Shown here piece by piece: positions 50,695-60,637 of a stretch of DNA of 64,000 nt. A program made the translations under genes and the position numbers. The DNA is taken from positions 496,001-560,000 of the forward strand of contig NZ_VIGP01000003.1 in the NCBI RefSeq assembly GCF_009299795.1. Direction: 5' to 3'. The notes under the pieces are model-generated. The model saw nothing but the letters and a program-made list of their open reading frames with translations. It was not told the origin of the DNA and ran no database searches. Positions within the stretch are counted from its first letter, which is position 1. Every line of letters starts with the position of its first letter. Source of the DNA: Brachybacterium subflavum. GTDB taxonomy: Bacteria > Actinomycetota > Actinomycetes > Actinomycetales > Dermabacteraceae.

Positions 50695-51449
50695 TTGGCA
50701 CCCGTGAGGAAGCGCTCGTAGCCCTCGGCCTCGAGGCGCTCGGCGAGCTCGGGGCCGCCCTGCTCGGCGACCCGGCCGTTCACGAACACGTGCACGAAGT
50801 CGGGCTTGATGTAGTTGAGGATGCGCGTGTAGTGGGTGATCAGCATGATGCCCACGTCGGTCGTGTCCTTGGCGCGGTTCACGCCCTCCGAGACCACGCG
50901 CAGCGCGTCGACGTCGAGGCCGGAGTCGGTCTCGTCGAGGATCGCCATGGACGGCTTCAGCAGCTCCATCTGGAGGATCTCGTGGCGCTTCTTCTCACCG
51001 CCGGAGAAGCCCTCGTTGACGTTGCGCTCGGCGAAGACGGGATCCATCTTCAGGTTGTCCATCGCGCCGCGCACGTCCTTGACCCAGGTGCGCAGGGCCG
51101 GTGCCTCGCCGTCGATCGCGGTCTTGGCGGTGCGCAGGAAGTTCGAGACCGTGACGCCGGGGACCTCGACCGGGTACTGCATGGCCAGGAACAGGCCGGC
51201 GCGGGCGCGCTCGTCGACGCTCATCGCGAGGACGTCCTCGCCGTCGAGCGTCACGGTGCCCGAGGTGATCTCGTACTTGGGGTGACCGGCGATGGAGTAG
51301 GCGAGCGTGGACTTGCCGGAGCCGTTGGGGCCCATGATCGCGTGGGTCTCGCCGCTGCGGATGGTGAGGTCGACGCCCTTGAGGATCTCCTTGGTGCCCT
51401 CAGGGGTCTCGACGGTGGCGTGCAGATCGCGGATCTCGAGGATCGACAT
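50691..51449 (-). CDS. sufC: Fe-S assembly ATPase SufC
   Basis: Cytoplasmic ABC-type ATPase that drives conformational change in the SufBCD scaffold, 252 aa. Walker A is GPNGSGKST, signature FSGGEKKR (SufC-specific), Walker B MAILDETDSGLDVDAL, and the H-loop is LITHYTRIL. The start ATG at 51449 follows the Rieske gene after 57 nt with a GGAGA ribosome binding site. Confidence 0.97.
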   Translation of the reverse strand: MSILEIRDLHATVETPEGTKEILKGVDLTIRSGETHAIMGPNGSGKSTLAYSIAGHPKYEITSGTVTLDGEDVLAMSVDERARAGLFLAMQYPVEVPGVTVSNFLRTAKTAIDGEAPALRTWVKDVRGAMDNLKMDPVFAERNVNEGFSGGEKKRHEILQMELLKPSMAILDETDSGLDVDALRVVSEGVNRAKDTTDVGIMLITHYTRILNYIKPDFVHVFVNGRVAEQGGPELAERLEAEGYERFLTGAK

Positions 51450-51506
51450 GGTGGGTGGTCTCCTTCGGAAGTGACAGGACGTTCGGTGCGCCGGGAGGAC
51501 GGCCGC

Positions 51507-51851
51507 TCAGCCCGCGGACCCGGTGAGCGCATGCTCGGGGTCGACGGCGATCTGGCCGTCCGCGTCGACGCGGACGGGATAGACGGGGACGGGACGGACG
51601 GCGGGCAGCTGGAGGGGGCGTCCGGTCACCAGGTCGAACTGGCTCCCGTGCTTCCAGCACTCCAGCGTGCATCCCTCGACGTCGCCGTCGGACAGCGCGA
51701 CGTCGTCGTGGGAGCAGATGTCCGCGAGGGCGTGCACTCCCCCGTCCTCGTCGCGCACCAGAGCGATCTCGAGGCCGGAGACCTCGAGACCCAGGGCCTC
51801 GCCGGGGGCGAGGTCCGTCAGGCGCGCGACGGGGACGAAGGAGTCGCTCAT
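51507..51851 (-). CDS. Rieske-type [2Fe-2S] ferredoxin of the suf operon
   Basis: A 114-aa single Rieske domain. The cluster ligands are ICSHDDV (C-x-H) and LECWKHGSQFDL (C-x2-H). It is a soluble electron carrier, similar to the NirD-like small proteins found in actinobacterial suf operons, and may supply electrons for Fe-S assembly. Its ATG overlaps the sufD stop (ATGA-type overlap). Confidence 0.93.
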   Translation of the reverse strand: MSDSFVPVARLTDLAPGEALGLEVSGLEIALVRDEDGGVHALADICSHDDVALSDGDVEGCTLECWKHGSQFDLVTGRPLQLPAVRPVPVYPVRVDADGQIAVDPEHALTGSAG

Positions 51852-53190
51852 CAGTTCATGCTCCGCTGCAGCTCCGCCTCGATCGAGTCGGTGAGGGCCT
51901 CGCGGATCTCGGGGACGTCGATCTGCTGGATCAGCTCGGCGAAGAAGCCGCGGACGACGAGTCTGCGGGCCTCGAGCTCCGGGATGCCGCGGGCGCGCAG
52001 GTAGAACAGCTGCTCGTCGTCGAAGCGACCGGTGGCGGCGGCGTGGCCGGCGCCCTCGATCTCCCCGGTCTCGATCTCGAGGTTCGGCACCGAATCGGCG
52101 CGGGCGCCCTCGGTGAGCACGAGGTTGCGGTTCAGCTCGTAGGTGCTGGTGCCCTCGGCCTCCTTGCGGATGAGCACGTCGCCCACCCAGACCGACCGCG
52201 CGCCCTTGCCCTGCAGCGCGCCCTTGTAGGCCGAGTTCGAGGTGCACTTCGGGGCCGCGTGGTCCACGAAGATGCGGTGCTCGAGGAACTGACCCTCGTC
52301 GGAGAAGTACAGGCCCAGCTTCTCGAGCTCCGAGCCGGGGGCGCTGAACTCGCCGATCGCGTTGATGCGCACCGCCCGGCCGCCGAGGGTCACCACGATG
52401 TGCTTCAGCCGCGCATCGCGTCCCAGGCGCGAGTGGTGGGCCGAGATGTGCAGGGCGTCGTCGTCCCAGTTCTGCAGGGAGATCACGGTCATCTGCGAGT
52501 TGTCGCCGACGATCATCTCGACGTTCTCGGCGAACCGCGCGCTGCCCGTGTGGTCCAGCACGAAGGTCGCGACGGACGACTCCTCGGTCTCCAGCACCAC
52601 GTGGGCGTTGCCGCGGCGCTCCGCGCCGCGTCCGGAGATCGCCACGCGGAACGGATCGGAGAGCTCGGCGCCGCGGGGAGCCCGCAGGTGCAGCGCCTGC
52701 TCGGTGCGGGCCGAGGCCACCGCGGAGACGATGTCCTCGGGCACGAGCGCGCTGCCCCGCGGGCTCTGGCCCGGGGCGAGCGTCGAGCACTCGGGGGCGC
52801 CCTCGGGGACCGTCACCTCGTAGCCGACGGCCGGATCGCCCTCGAGGTCCTCGGTGGGCAGGTCCTCGAACAGCGGGGAGAGCACGCGCAGCGGCGTGAA
52901 GCGCCACTCCTCGTCCTTGGACGTCGGCCGGGAGAAGTCCGCGACCTCGAAGGAGCGCACCCGGTTCGCGCGGGTGGCGTGCGAATCCTCTCCGGAGGCC
53001 GGGGAGCCGGGCAGCGCGATGCCCTCGTCCTCGAGCTCCGCCCGGACGGTGCGCCCGGCCTCTCCGCGGTCCTCGTCCTCGACGAGCACGTCCTGAGCGG
53101 CGACGGGGGCGGCGCCCGCGGCGCCGCCGACCGCCTCGTTGGCCTGCTCGTCCCCCGTGCTCTCGGGACCCTTCACATCGGTCGTCGTCA

Positions 53191-53191
<1 letters not shown>
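51851..53191 (-). CDS. sufD: Fe-S assembly scaffold subunit SufD
   Basis: A 446-aa SufBD-fold protein that pairs with SufB and SufC. About 80 acidic residues at the N-terminus (EDSHATRANRVRSFEVADFSRPTSKDEEWRFTPL region, read as DEEWRFTPL) precede the beta-helix core. The conserved His/Cys area is HRIFVDHAAPKCTSNSAYKG, and the C-terminal helix contains FYLRARGIPELEARRLVVRGF. It shares one base with the sufB stop. Confidence 0.95.
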
Positions 53192-54617
<1,426 letters not shown>

Positions 54618-54621
<4 letters not shown>

Positions 54622-55463
54622 CGTGGTGTGTTTCCCTCCGTGAGCGGAATGTGGGTCGTGCAGGCGTGGGCGCCGCCTGCCAGTGTCGCGAGCCTCTGGA
54701 CGGGCGCTCCCGCCATCCGGCCGATGGCCGTGGTCTCCGCCTCGCACAGCTCGGGGTGGCGAGCGGCGACGTCCTGGATCGGGCAGTGGCCCTGGACCAG
54801 CTGGGCAGTCTCCACCGTACGCGGCCTGCCGGACGTCCCGGAGGCCGGGATGGTCACGGTCACGGGGCGCACCGTGGCGGCGTAGCCGCGCTCGGTGAGG
54901 ATGCCGGCGAGGATCTCGACGCGACGCGCGCGGGAGACCTCCTCGCCCGCCTCCTCGAGCTCGTCGACGCGGGCGGAGAGGTCCTCCTCCCAGGGGGCGA
55001 CGCGTGCGCAGGCGAGATGCGTGAGCGCCTCTCCCCCGCCGCGTCGGGCGAGCTCGTCGAGCGCGAGCATCGCCAGGTCGTCGTACTCGCTCCCGAGGTC
55101 CTCGTGAGCGGAGGCAGAGAGCACGAAGCTCTTGGAGGGGCGTCCGCGCCCGCGCTGGTGCACGGGGACGTCGTGCTCCTCGATCACGCCGTCGGCCTCG
55201 AGGGCGGAGAGGTGCCGACGGACGGCGGCGCTGGTGAGGCCGAACATCTCGGCGAGGGCTCGGGCCGAGATCGGGCCGTGGGCGGAGATCGCATCGATGA
55301 GCCGCTCGCGGGTGTCCCTGTGCTCGGTCCGATCGTGCTGCTCGGTGCCGTCCGGGTGGCCGGTCCGGTCCTGGCGCTCGGCCCGGTCCTGCTGGTCGGG
55401 CTGTTCTCGAATGCCGTGCGGCGCGGCGGAGTCGCGCTGCTGCGGCGCTGCGTGCGCTGCCAT
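54618..55463 (-). CDS. sufR: SufR-family Fe-S-sensing repressor
   Basis: A 281-aa transcription factor. The N-terminal 50 residues are a hydrophilic Gln/Arg/Asp-rich extension. A winged helix follows ([40 protein letters not shown] in about residues 51-95). The C-terminal half carries the cysteines expected to bind a 4Fe-4S cluster ([19 protein letters not shown] and ACTTHIPL). The ATG at 55463 has AAGGAGGG upstream. It is the first gene of the suf operon, and an operator matching the known SufR palindrome lies about 60 bp upstream. Confidence 0.93.
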
Positions 55464-55515
55464 CGGATGCCCTCCTTCCCTTGCGGGGTCGACGCGGGCG
55501 ACGCCGACATGACCG

Positions 55516-55521
55516 ATTTTA
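55516..55521 (-). promoter_or_regulatory. -10 box of the suf operon
   Basis: TAAAAT on the minus strand, an unusually AT-rich hexamer in this genome, lies 52 nt before the sufR ATG. It abuts the SufR palindrome. No clear -35. Confidence 0.6.
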
Positions 55522-55535
55522 CAACCCGGACGTTG
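55522..55535. promoter_or_regulatory. Predicted SufR operator CAAC-N6-GTTG
   Basis: CAACCCGGACGTTG is a perfect match to the CAAC-N6-GTTG palindrome reported for SufR in Synechocystis and Streptomyces. It is located immediately upstream of the -10 box of sufR, so binding would occlude RNA polymerase and give autorepression. Confidence 0.8.
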
Positions 55536-55702
55536 CGAAAAGGCAGGGGGAATCGAGGGCCCGACGTGCGTCTGCCCACGTAAGGCAAGGCTCACCGCAG
55601 GTCGGCGACGCGACAGCGGTCGACGCGACGGCGCACCGAGAGCACACCGGCGACCCGGCGATCGGCGCCGCTCCCCCTGGTCGTCATCGCGCAGGCGTGC
55701 AC

Positions 55703-55725
55703 ATAGTTCATCCTTCAACTATCAT
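55703..55725 (+). promoter_or_regulatory. Operator-like palindrome over the -10 box of the reductase gene
   Basis: ATAGTT-N8-AACTAT (55703-55722) is an inverted repeat in an AT-rich patch; its last three bases form part of TATCAT (55720-55725), a good -10 hexamer. The half-sites resemble MarR-type TAGTTnnA operators. Transcription would start near 55732, about 40 nt before the ATG. Confidence 0.5.
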
Positions 55726-55770
55726 GGTCGGTGTCCGGGAGATGCCCTGGACCGTCACGGAGGAGGAGAC

Positions 55771-56826
55771 ATGGAGATGGAGAAGGACCCGAACGACCAG
55801 ACCGGCTCGTACGTCCACGCGGGCGAGGCCTTCGATCGCGACATGAACTACATCCCCGACCGCATCACGTCCGACGGGTCGAGCCCGTGGCCCGTCGAGG
55901 CGGGTCGCTACCGCCTCGCCGTCTCGCGCGCCTGCCCCTGGGCGAACCGCACGATCATCTCGCGCCGCCTGCTGGGCCTCGAGGACGCGATCTCGATGGC
56001 GATCGCCGGCCCCACGCACGACAAGCGCTCGTGGACCTTCGACCTCGACCCGGGCGGCAAGGATCCGGTGCTCGGCATCGAGCGCCTCCAGCAGGCCTAC
56101 TTCGCGCGCTACCCCGACTACCCGCGCGGCATCACCGTGCCCGCGATGGTGGACGTCCCCACCGGCGGCGTGGTCACCAACGACTTCAACCAGATCACGC
56201 TCGACTTCGCGACCCAGTGGACGCAGTTCCACCGCGAGGGCGCGCCCGACCTCTACCCCGAGGCGCAGCGCGCGGAGATCGACGAGCTCAATCACTGGGT
56301 GCTCCACCACGTGAACAACGGCGTGTACAAGACCGGGTTCGCCGGCTCTCAGGAGACCTACGAGGATGCCTACACGGACCTCTGGGAGAGCCTCGACGCG
56401 CTCGAGGACCGCCTCTCCCGCTCCCGTTATCTCATGGGCCCCGCGATCACCGAGGCCGACGTGCGCCTGTTCCCGACCCTGGTGCGCTTCGATCCCGTCT
56501 ACCACTCGCACTTCAAGGCGAACCGTCAGCCGCTCGCGAGCATGCCCAACCTCTGGAACTACACGAAGGACCTGTTCCAGACGCCGGGCTTCGGCGACAC
56601 GGTCGACTTCCAGCACATCAAGGAGCACTACTACGTGGTGCAGACCGACCTGAACCCCACGCGGATCGTGCCGCTGGGACCGGACACCTCGATCTTCCTC
56701 GAGGCCCACGACCGCGACCGCTTCGAGACCGACACCTGGGGCCCCGGCGGCACCGCGCCGCTGCCTCCGAAGGCCGACGAGGTCGTCGATCCCGCGCACA
56801 CTCCCCTGCATCCGACGGGCCGCTGA
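55771..56826 (+). CDS. Xi-class glutathione S-transferase family reductase (YqjG/ECM4-like)
   Basis: A 351-aa protein of the glutathionyl-hydroquinone reductase family. The active-site motif CPWA occurs in VSRACPWANRTII at about residues 54-57. DKRSWTFDLDPGGKDPVLGIERLQQAY and VPAMVDVPTGGVVTNDF follow, then the helical C-terminal domain (NNGVYKTGFAGSQETYE). Actinobacteria of this type generally use mycothiol rather than glutathione, so the natural thiol may be mycothiol. A GGAGGAGGAG ribosome binding site precedes the ATG. It is divergent from sufR and seems to be monocistronic. Confidence 0.9.
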   Translation: MEMEKDPNDQTGSYVHAGEAFDRDMNYIPDRITSDGSSPWPVEAGRYRLAVSRACPWANRTIISRRLLGLEDAISMAIAGPTHDKRSWTFDLDPGGKDPVLGIERLQQAYFARYPDYPRGITVPAMVDVPTGGVVTNDFNQITLDFATQWTQFHREGAPDLYPEAQRAEIDELNHWVLHHVNNGVYKTGFAGSQETYEDAYTDLWESLDALEDRLSRSRYLMGPAITEADVRLFPTLVRFDPVYHSHFKANRQPLASMPNLWNYTKDLFQTPGFGDTVDFQHIKEHYYVVQTDLNPTRIVPLGPDTSIFLEAHDRDRFETDTWGPGGTAPLPPKADEVVDPAHTPLHPTGR

Positions 56827-56947
56827 GGCTCCCTGCCGTCCCGGAGGACCGAGGTCCGGCCCGATGGATGAGGTCCGGCCCGATGGATGGAGCCGGGTCA
56901 CAGGTGCAGGGACCTCCCGGGAGCGGGGGCCTAGCATGGTCGGCGTC

Positions 56948-57823
56948 ATGAACGACCACTCCCCCGCTCTCGAGGCCCAGGGCCTCACGCGCAGCTTCGG
57001 CTCCGTGCGCGCCCTGGACGGCGTCGAGTTCCGCGCGCATCGCGGCGAGGTCACCGCACTGCTGGGTCCCAACGGCGCCGGCAAGACCACCACCATCGGC
57101 TGCGCGACCGGTCTCCTGCATCCCGACGCCGGCACCGTGCGCGTGCTGGGCGAGGACCCGTGGCGCGCGAGCGCCGAGCTGCGGGCGCGGGTGGGCGTGA
57201 TGATCCAGGACGGCGGGCTCGCCTCCGGTGCGACCGCCCTGCAGCTGCTGCGCTACGGCGCCGAGCTCTACGCCGACCCGCTCGCGGTCGACGAGGTCGC
57301 CGAGCACCTGGGGATCACCGAGTTCGCCGGCACGCTCGTGCGCCGCCTCTCGGGCGGGCAGCGTCAGCGCCTGGCCCTGGCTCTCGCGATCGTCGGCCGC
57401 CCTGAGCTGGTGTTCCTCGACGAGCCGACGGCCGGCATGGACCCGGCGATCCGCCGCACCGTGCGCGACCTGATCAGGGCGCTCGCCCGCACCGGCACCG
57501 CCGTCGTCCTCACCACGCACCTCATGGACGACGTCGAGGGGCTCGCCGACCAGGTCGTCGTCATCTCCGGCGGACGCACCGTCGCCGCCGGGACCGTCGA
57601 CGAGGTGATCGCCGCCCACCGCGCCCCCGACGCGACGCTCACGCTCAGCGCCCGCGCCCGCGGCGTCGACCCCTCCGTGGCGGGCGTCCTCGCGAAGGAC
57701 CTGCGCGAGACGGCCGCACGCCACGGCGCCGAGCTCGAGATCACGACCGGCGGCGCCGCCGACCTCGAGAACGTCCTGCTGGACCTCATCGACGAGCGAG
57801 AAGCGCAGGAGCACGCCCGATGA
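56948..57823 (+). CDS. ABC transporter ATP-binding protein
   Basis: A 291-aa ATPase of the drug/daunorubicin-export (DrrA-like) type. Walker A LLGPNGAGKTTT, signature RLSGGQRQRLALA, Walker B LVFLDEPTAGMDP and H-loop LTTHLMDDVE are intact. Its stop overlaps the permease ATG (ATGA). The same ATPase-permease-ctaA grouping beside sufR is found in M. tuberculosis (Rv1458c-Rv1456c), suggesting a link with haem or Fe-S metabolism, but the substrate is unknown. A start 12 nt earlier (56936) is possible. Confidence 0.92.
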   Translation: MNDHSPALEAQGLTRSFGSVRALDGVEFRAHRGEVTALLGPNGAGKTTTIGCATGLLHPDAGTVRVLGEDPWRASAELRARVGVMIQDGGLASGATALQLLRYGAELYADPLAVDEVAEHLGITEFAGTLVRRLSGGQRQRLALALAIVGRPELVFLDEPTAGMDPAIRRTVRDLIRALARTGTAVVLTTHLMDDVEGLADQVVVISGGRTVAAGTVDEVIAAHRAPDATLTLSARARGVDPSVAGVLAKDLRETAARHGAELEITTGGAADLENVLLDLIDEREAQEHAR

Positions 57824-58596
57824 CCACGCTCCCCGCCGCCGAGCACCGCGCAGCGCCCGCGCCGAGGGCTCGCCGCATCCTCGCCCACGCCGCGCTAGAG
57901 GCCCGCATCCTGCTGACCAACGGCGAGCAGCTCATGGTCGCGATCCTCATGCCCGCGCTCGTGCTGCTCGCGCTGCGCTTCGTGCCCGTCGGCCGCGTCG
58001 ACGGCCTCGCCTCGATCGACACCGCGGTCGCCGCGACCGCCGCGACCGCCCTGATCTCCACGTCCTTCACCTCGCAGGCCATCCAGACCGGCTTCGACCG
58101 CCGCGGCGGGGTGCTGCGCTGGATCGCGACCACACCGCTGGGCCGGGACGGCTACCTCGCCGGGAAGATCCTCGCGACGCTCTGCGTGCACGTGCTGCAG
58201 GTCGTGGTGCTGGGCGTTATCGCGCTGATCCTGGGGTGGAGGCCCCATCCGGTCGGGCTGATCGAGGCCGTCCCGATCTGGCTCGTGGGCACCATCGCCT
58301 TCGGGGCCCTCGGTCTGCTGGTCGCCGGCACGCTGCGCACCGAGGCCGTCCTCGCCGTCTCCAACGTGCTGTTCGTGCTGTTCGTGGCCGTCGGCGGCGT
58401 CGCGATCCCCTCGGCCGCCTATCCGCGCATGCTCGGCGGCCTCGTCGACCTGCTGCCCTCCGGGGCGCTCGGCGAGCTGCTGCGCGCCGTCCTGGCGGGC
58501 GCACATTTCCCCGTCGGCTCGCTCGTGGTGCTCGTCCTCTGGGCGGTCGCGGCGTCGCTCGCCGTGGCCCGCTGGTTCCGCTGGACCTCCGCGTGA
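57820..58596 (+). CDS. ABC transporter permease (ABC-2 type)
   Basis: A 258-aa membrane protein with about six helices, including LMVAILMPALVLLALRFVP, VLQVVVLGVIALILGW, TIAFGALGLLVAGTL and VLAVSNVLFVLFVAVGGV. The ABC-2 profile and overlap with the ATPase gene show that the two form an exporter or flippase. No substrate-specific feature can be read. ctaA follows after 97 nt. Confidence 0.9.
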   Translation: MTTLPAAEHRAAPAPRARRILAHAALEARILLTNGEQLMVAILMPALVLLALRFVPVGRVDGLASIDTAVAATAATALISTSFTSQAIQTGFDRRGGVLRWIATTPLGRDGYLAGKILATLCVHVLQVVVLGVIALILGWRPHPVGLIEAVPIWLVGTIAFGALGLLVAGTLRTEAVLAVSNVLFVLFVAVGGVAIPSAAYPRMLGGLVDLLPSGALGELLRAVLAGAHFPVGSLVVLVLWAVAASLAVARWFRWTSA

Positions 58597-58693
58597 GCAC
58601 GCACGTGAGCACCCCTGACCAGGTGCCGATCGCACCTGCGATCACCGCCCCCTCATCGCCCCGTCGTCCCTTCCCACTCGCGAGGACCGCCCC

Positions 58694-59734
58694 ATGACCA
58701 CCGCCCCCGTCGCGTCCGGCTCCGCCCGCCCCGGCACCGCCTCCGCCTCCCTCGCTGCGCTCGCCCCGTGGAAGCGCCGACTCGTGCAGGTGGTCTTCTG
58801 GGGGAACCTCATCTGCCAGATGGGCATCATAGTCACCGGCGGCGTGGTGCGGCTGACGAAGTCCGGACTGGGGTGCACCACGTGGCCCAGCTGCGAGCCC
58901 GGCCAGTTCACGCCCCGCTACTCGCCGGACATGGGCATCCGCCCGTTCATCGAGTTCGGCAACCGCACGCTCACCGGGGTGCTCGGCATCTTCGCGATCG
59001 CGCTGCTCGTCGTCGCGCTGCTGTGGCTGCGCAGGAAGGGCACCTCCTTCCTCGTGCTCTCGATCCTCCCGCTCGTCGGCACCGCGGCGCAGGCGATCGT
59101 CGGGATGGCGGTCGTGAAGCTGGACCTGCACCCGATCGCCGTCGCCCCGCACTTCCTGATCTCTATCGCCCTCGTCGTGGTCTCGGCGATCCTCGTGGTG
59201 CGGGTCCACGACGGCGACGGACGTCTCCGGCGCGTGGTGCCGACCCCGCTCGTCGCGCTCTCCGCGGTGATGGCGGTCGTCGCCGCCGCAGTCCTGTTCC
59301 TGGGCACCCTCACCACGAACTCCGGGCCGCACTCGGGCGACATCGACGCCACGCTGCGCCTGGGCCTGGACCCGCGCACCGTGTCCTGGCTGCACGCGGA
59401 CTCGGTGATGCTGTTCTGCGGCCTGCTCGTCGGGCTGATGCTGTGCCTCTACCTGATGAAGGCCCCGCGCCGCACCCGCCGCACCGCCTGGCTCGTCGTC
59501 GCGGTCACGCTGCTGCAGGCCGTCATCGGCTACACGCAGTACTTCACCGGACTGCCCGAGGTGCTCGTCGGCCTCCACATGACCGGCGCCGCGCTGTTCA
59601 CCGCGGCCGTCACCGCGATCGTCTCGACGTGCTTCTCGTGGACCGACCTCGCCCCGTCCGCTGCCGACGCGCGCGTGGTCGCCGGCGCCACGAGCCCGGC
59701 GCCGTCGGCCGACGAGGAGGCACGCCGCCGATGA
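58694..59734 (+). CDS. ctaA: Heme A synthase (CtaA/COX15)
   Basis: It oxidises haem O to haem A for the aa3 terminal oxidase. The product is 346 aa with about eight membrane helices. VTGGVVRLTKSGLGCTTWPSC contains the conserved cysteine pair, and haem-ligand histidines lie in KLDLHPIAVAPHF, SWLHADSV and VGLHMTGAAL. The C-terminal 30 residues are hydrophilic. Its stop overlaps the start of the methionine aminopeptidase gene by 4 nt. Confidence 0.94.
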   Translation: MTTAPVASGSARPGTASASLAALAPWKRRLVQVVFWGNLICQMGIIVTGGVVRLTKSGLGCTTWPSCEPGQFTPRYSPDMGIRPFIEFGNRTLTGVLGIFAIALLVVALLWLRRKGTSFLVLSILPLVGTAAQAIVGMAVVKLDLHPIAVAPHFLISIALVVVSAILVVRVHDGDGRLRRVVPTPLVALSAVMAVVAAAVLFLGTLTTNSGPHSGDIDATLRLGLDPRTVSWLHADSVMLFCGLLVGLMLCLYLMKAPRRTRRTAWLVVAVTLLQAVIGYTQYFTGLPEVLVGLHMTGAALFTAAVTAIVSTCFSWTDLAPSAADARVVAGATSPAPSADEEARRR

Positions 59735-60567
59735 TCCTGCGCCGTCGCCGCCAGCGCCCCGCACCGCAGCGGCCCACGACCTCCGAGGCAGTCCCCGCAG
59801 GGCGGTTCGTCGCGAGCGTGCTCTCGCACCTGCGCGAGACCGTGTCCGTCGGCGACTCCCTGCTCGACATCGACGCCGAGGCCCACCGGATGATCCGCGA
59901 GGCCGGGGCGACCAGCTGCTACCTCGACTACCACCCGCGCTTCGGGGCCTACCCCTTCGGCCGCGTCATGTGCACCTCGGTCAACGACACCGTGCTGCAC
60001 GGCAGGCCGTACGAGCGAGTGCTCGAAGCCGGTGACCTGCTCTCCCTGGACTTCGCCGTGGAGCTCGAGGGGTGGGTCGCGGATGCGGCGCTGTCCTTCG
60101 TGGTGGGGCCGCAGAGCGCCGCCGACCCGGCGGACCTCGCCCTCATCGCCGACGTCGAGACGACCATGTGGGCCGGCATCGCGGAGGTCCGCGCGGGCGC
60201 GCACGTGGGCGACATCGGCCATGCCGTCGAGGACGCTGCCAGGCGCCTGGGCCACGTGATCAACCACGAGTTCGGCGGGCACGGCGTGGGGCGCACCATG
60301 CACGAGGCGCCCTTCGTCCCGAACCACGGCGCGGCCGGGACGGGACCGGTGCTCGAGGCGGGCATGCTGCTCACGGTCGAGCCGTTCCTCATGCACTCGA
60401 CCGACGCCGTGCACATCACCGACCGGGACGGGTGGTCGGTCATGTCCGACGACGGCTCGCGCGGCGCGCACGCCGAGCACACCCTGCAGGTCACCGACGG
60501 CGAGCCGATCGTGCTCACCGCCCGCGAGGGCGAGGACCTTCCCGTGGGGGTCGCGCCGCCGCGGTGA
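59731..60567 (+). CDS. map: Methionine aminopeptidase, type I
   Basis: It removes N-terminal methionine from nascent proteins, 278 aa. The metal-binding pentad is intact: Asp in LSLDFAVELEG, Asp in GWVADAALSF, His in GGHGVGRTMHEAP, Glu in LLTVEPFL and Glu in AEHTLQV. The substrate His lies in FPRFGAYPFGRV-like YHPRFGAYPF. Translational coupling with ctaA is unusual for map. It is probably one of two or more map copies, since the main gene is usually beside secY and adk. Confidence 0.92.
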   Translation: MILRRRRQRPAPQRPTTSEAVPAGRFVASVLSHLRETVSVGDSLLDIDAEAHRMIREAGATSCYLDYHPRFGAYPFGRVMCTSVNDTVLHGRPYERVLEAGDLLSLDFAVELEGWVADAALSFVVGPQSAADPADLALIADVETTMWAGIAEVRAGAHVGDIGHAVEDAARRLGHVINHEFGGHGVGRTMHEAPFVPNHGAAGTGPVLEAGMLLTVEPFLMHSTDAVHITDRDGWSVMSDDGSRGAHAEHTLQVTDGEPIVLTAREGEDLPVGVAPPR

Positions 60568-60572
60568 CGTCC

Positions 60573-60597
60573 GCGCGTGCGGCACGGCCGCGCATGC
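60573..60597 (+). terminator. Possible terminator of the ctaA-map unit
   Basis: GCGCGTGCGG and CCGCGCATGC pair with two G-U pairs and one mismatch around a 5-nt loop, just after the map stop. Confidence 0.35.
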
Positions 60598-60637
60598 TGT
60601 GAGCGGGGATCGTCCCGCCCGGCACCCGGCGTCCCGG

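Larger units (their letters stand above)
55464..55770. other. Divergent control region between sufR and the GST-like reductase gene
   Basis: This 307-bp stretch holds no gene. It contains the SufR operator with its -10 box (55516-55535) near sufR and a second palindrome overlapping a -10 box (55703-55725) near the reductase gene. The 160 bp between show nothing I can name. Confidence 0.6.
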
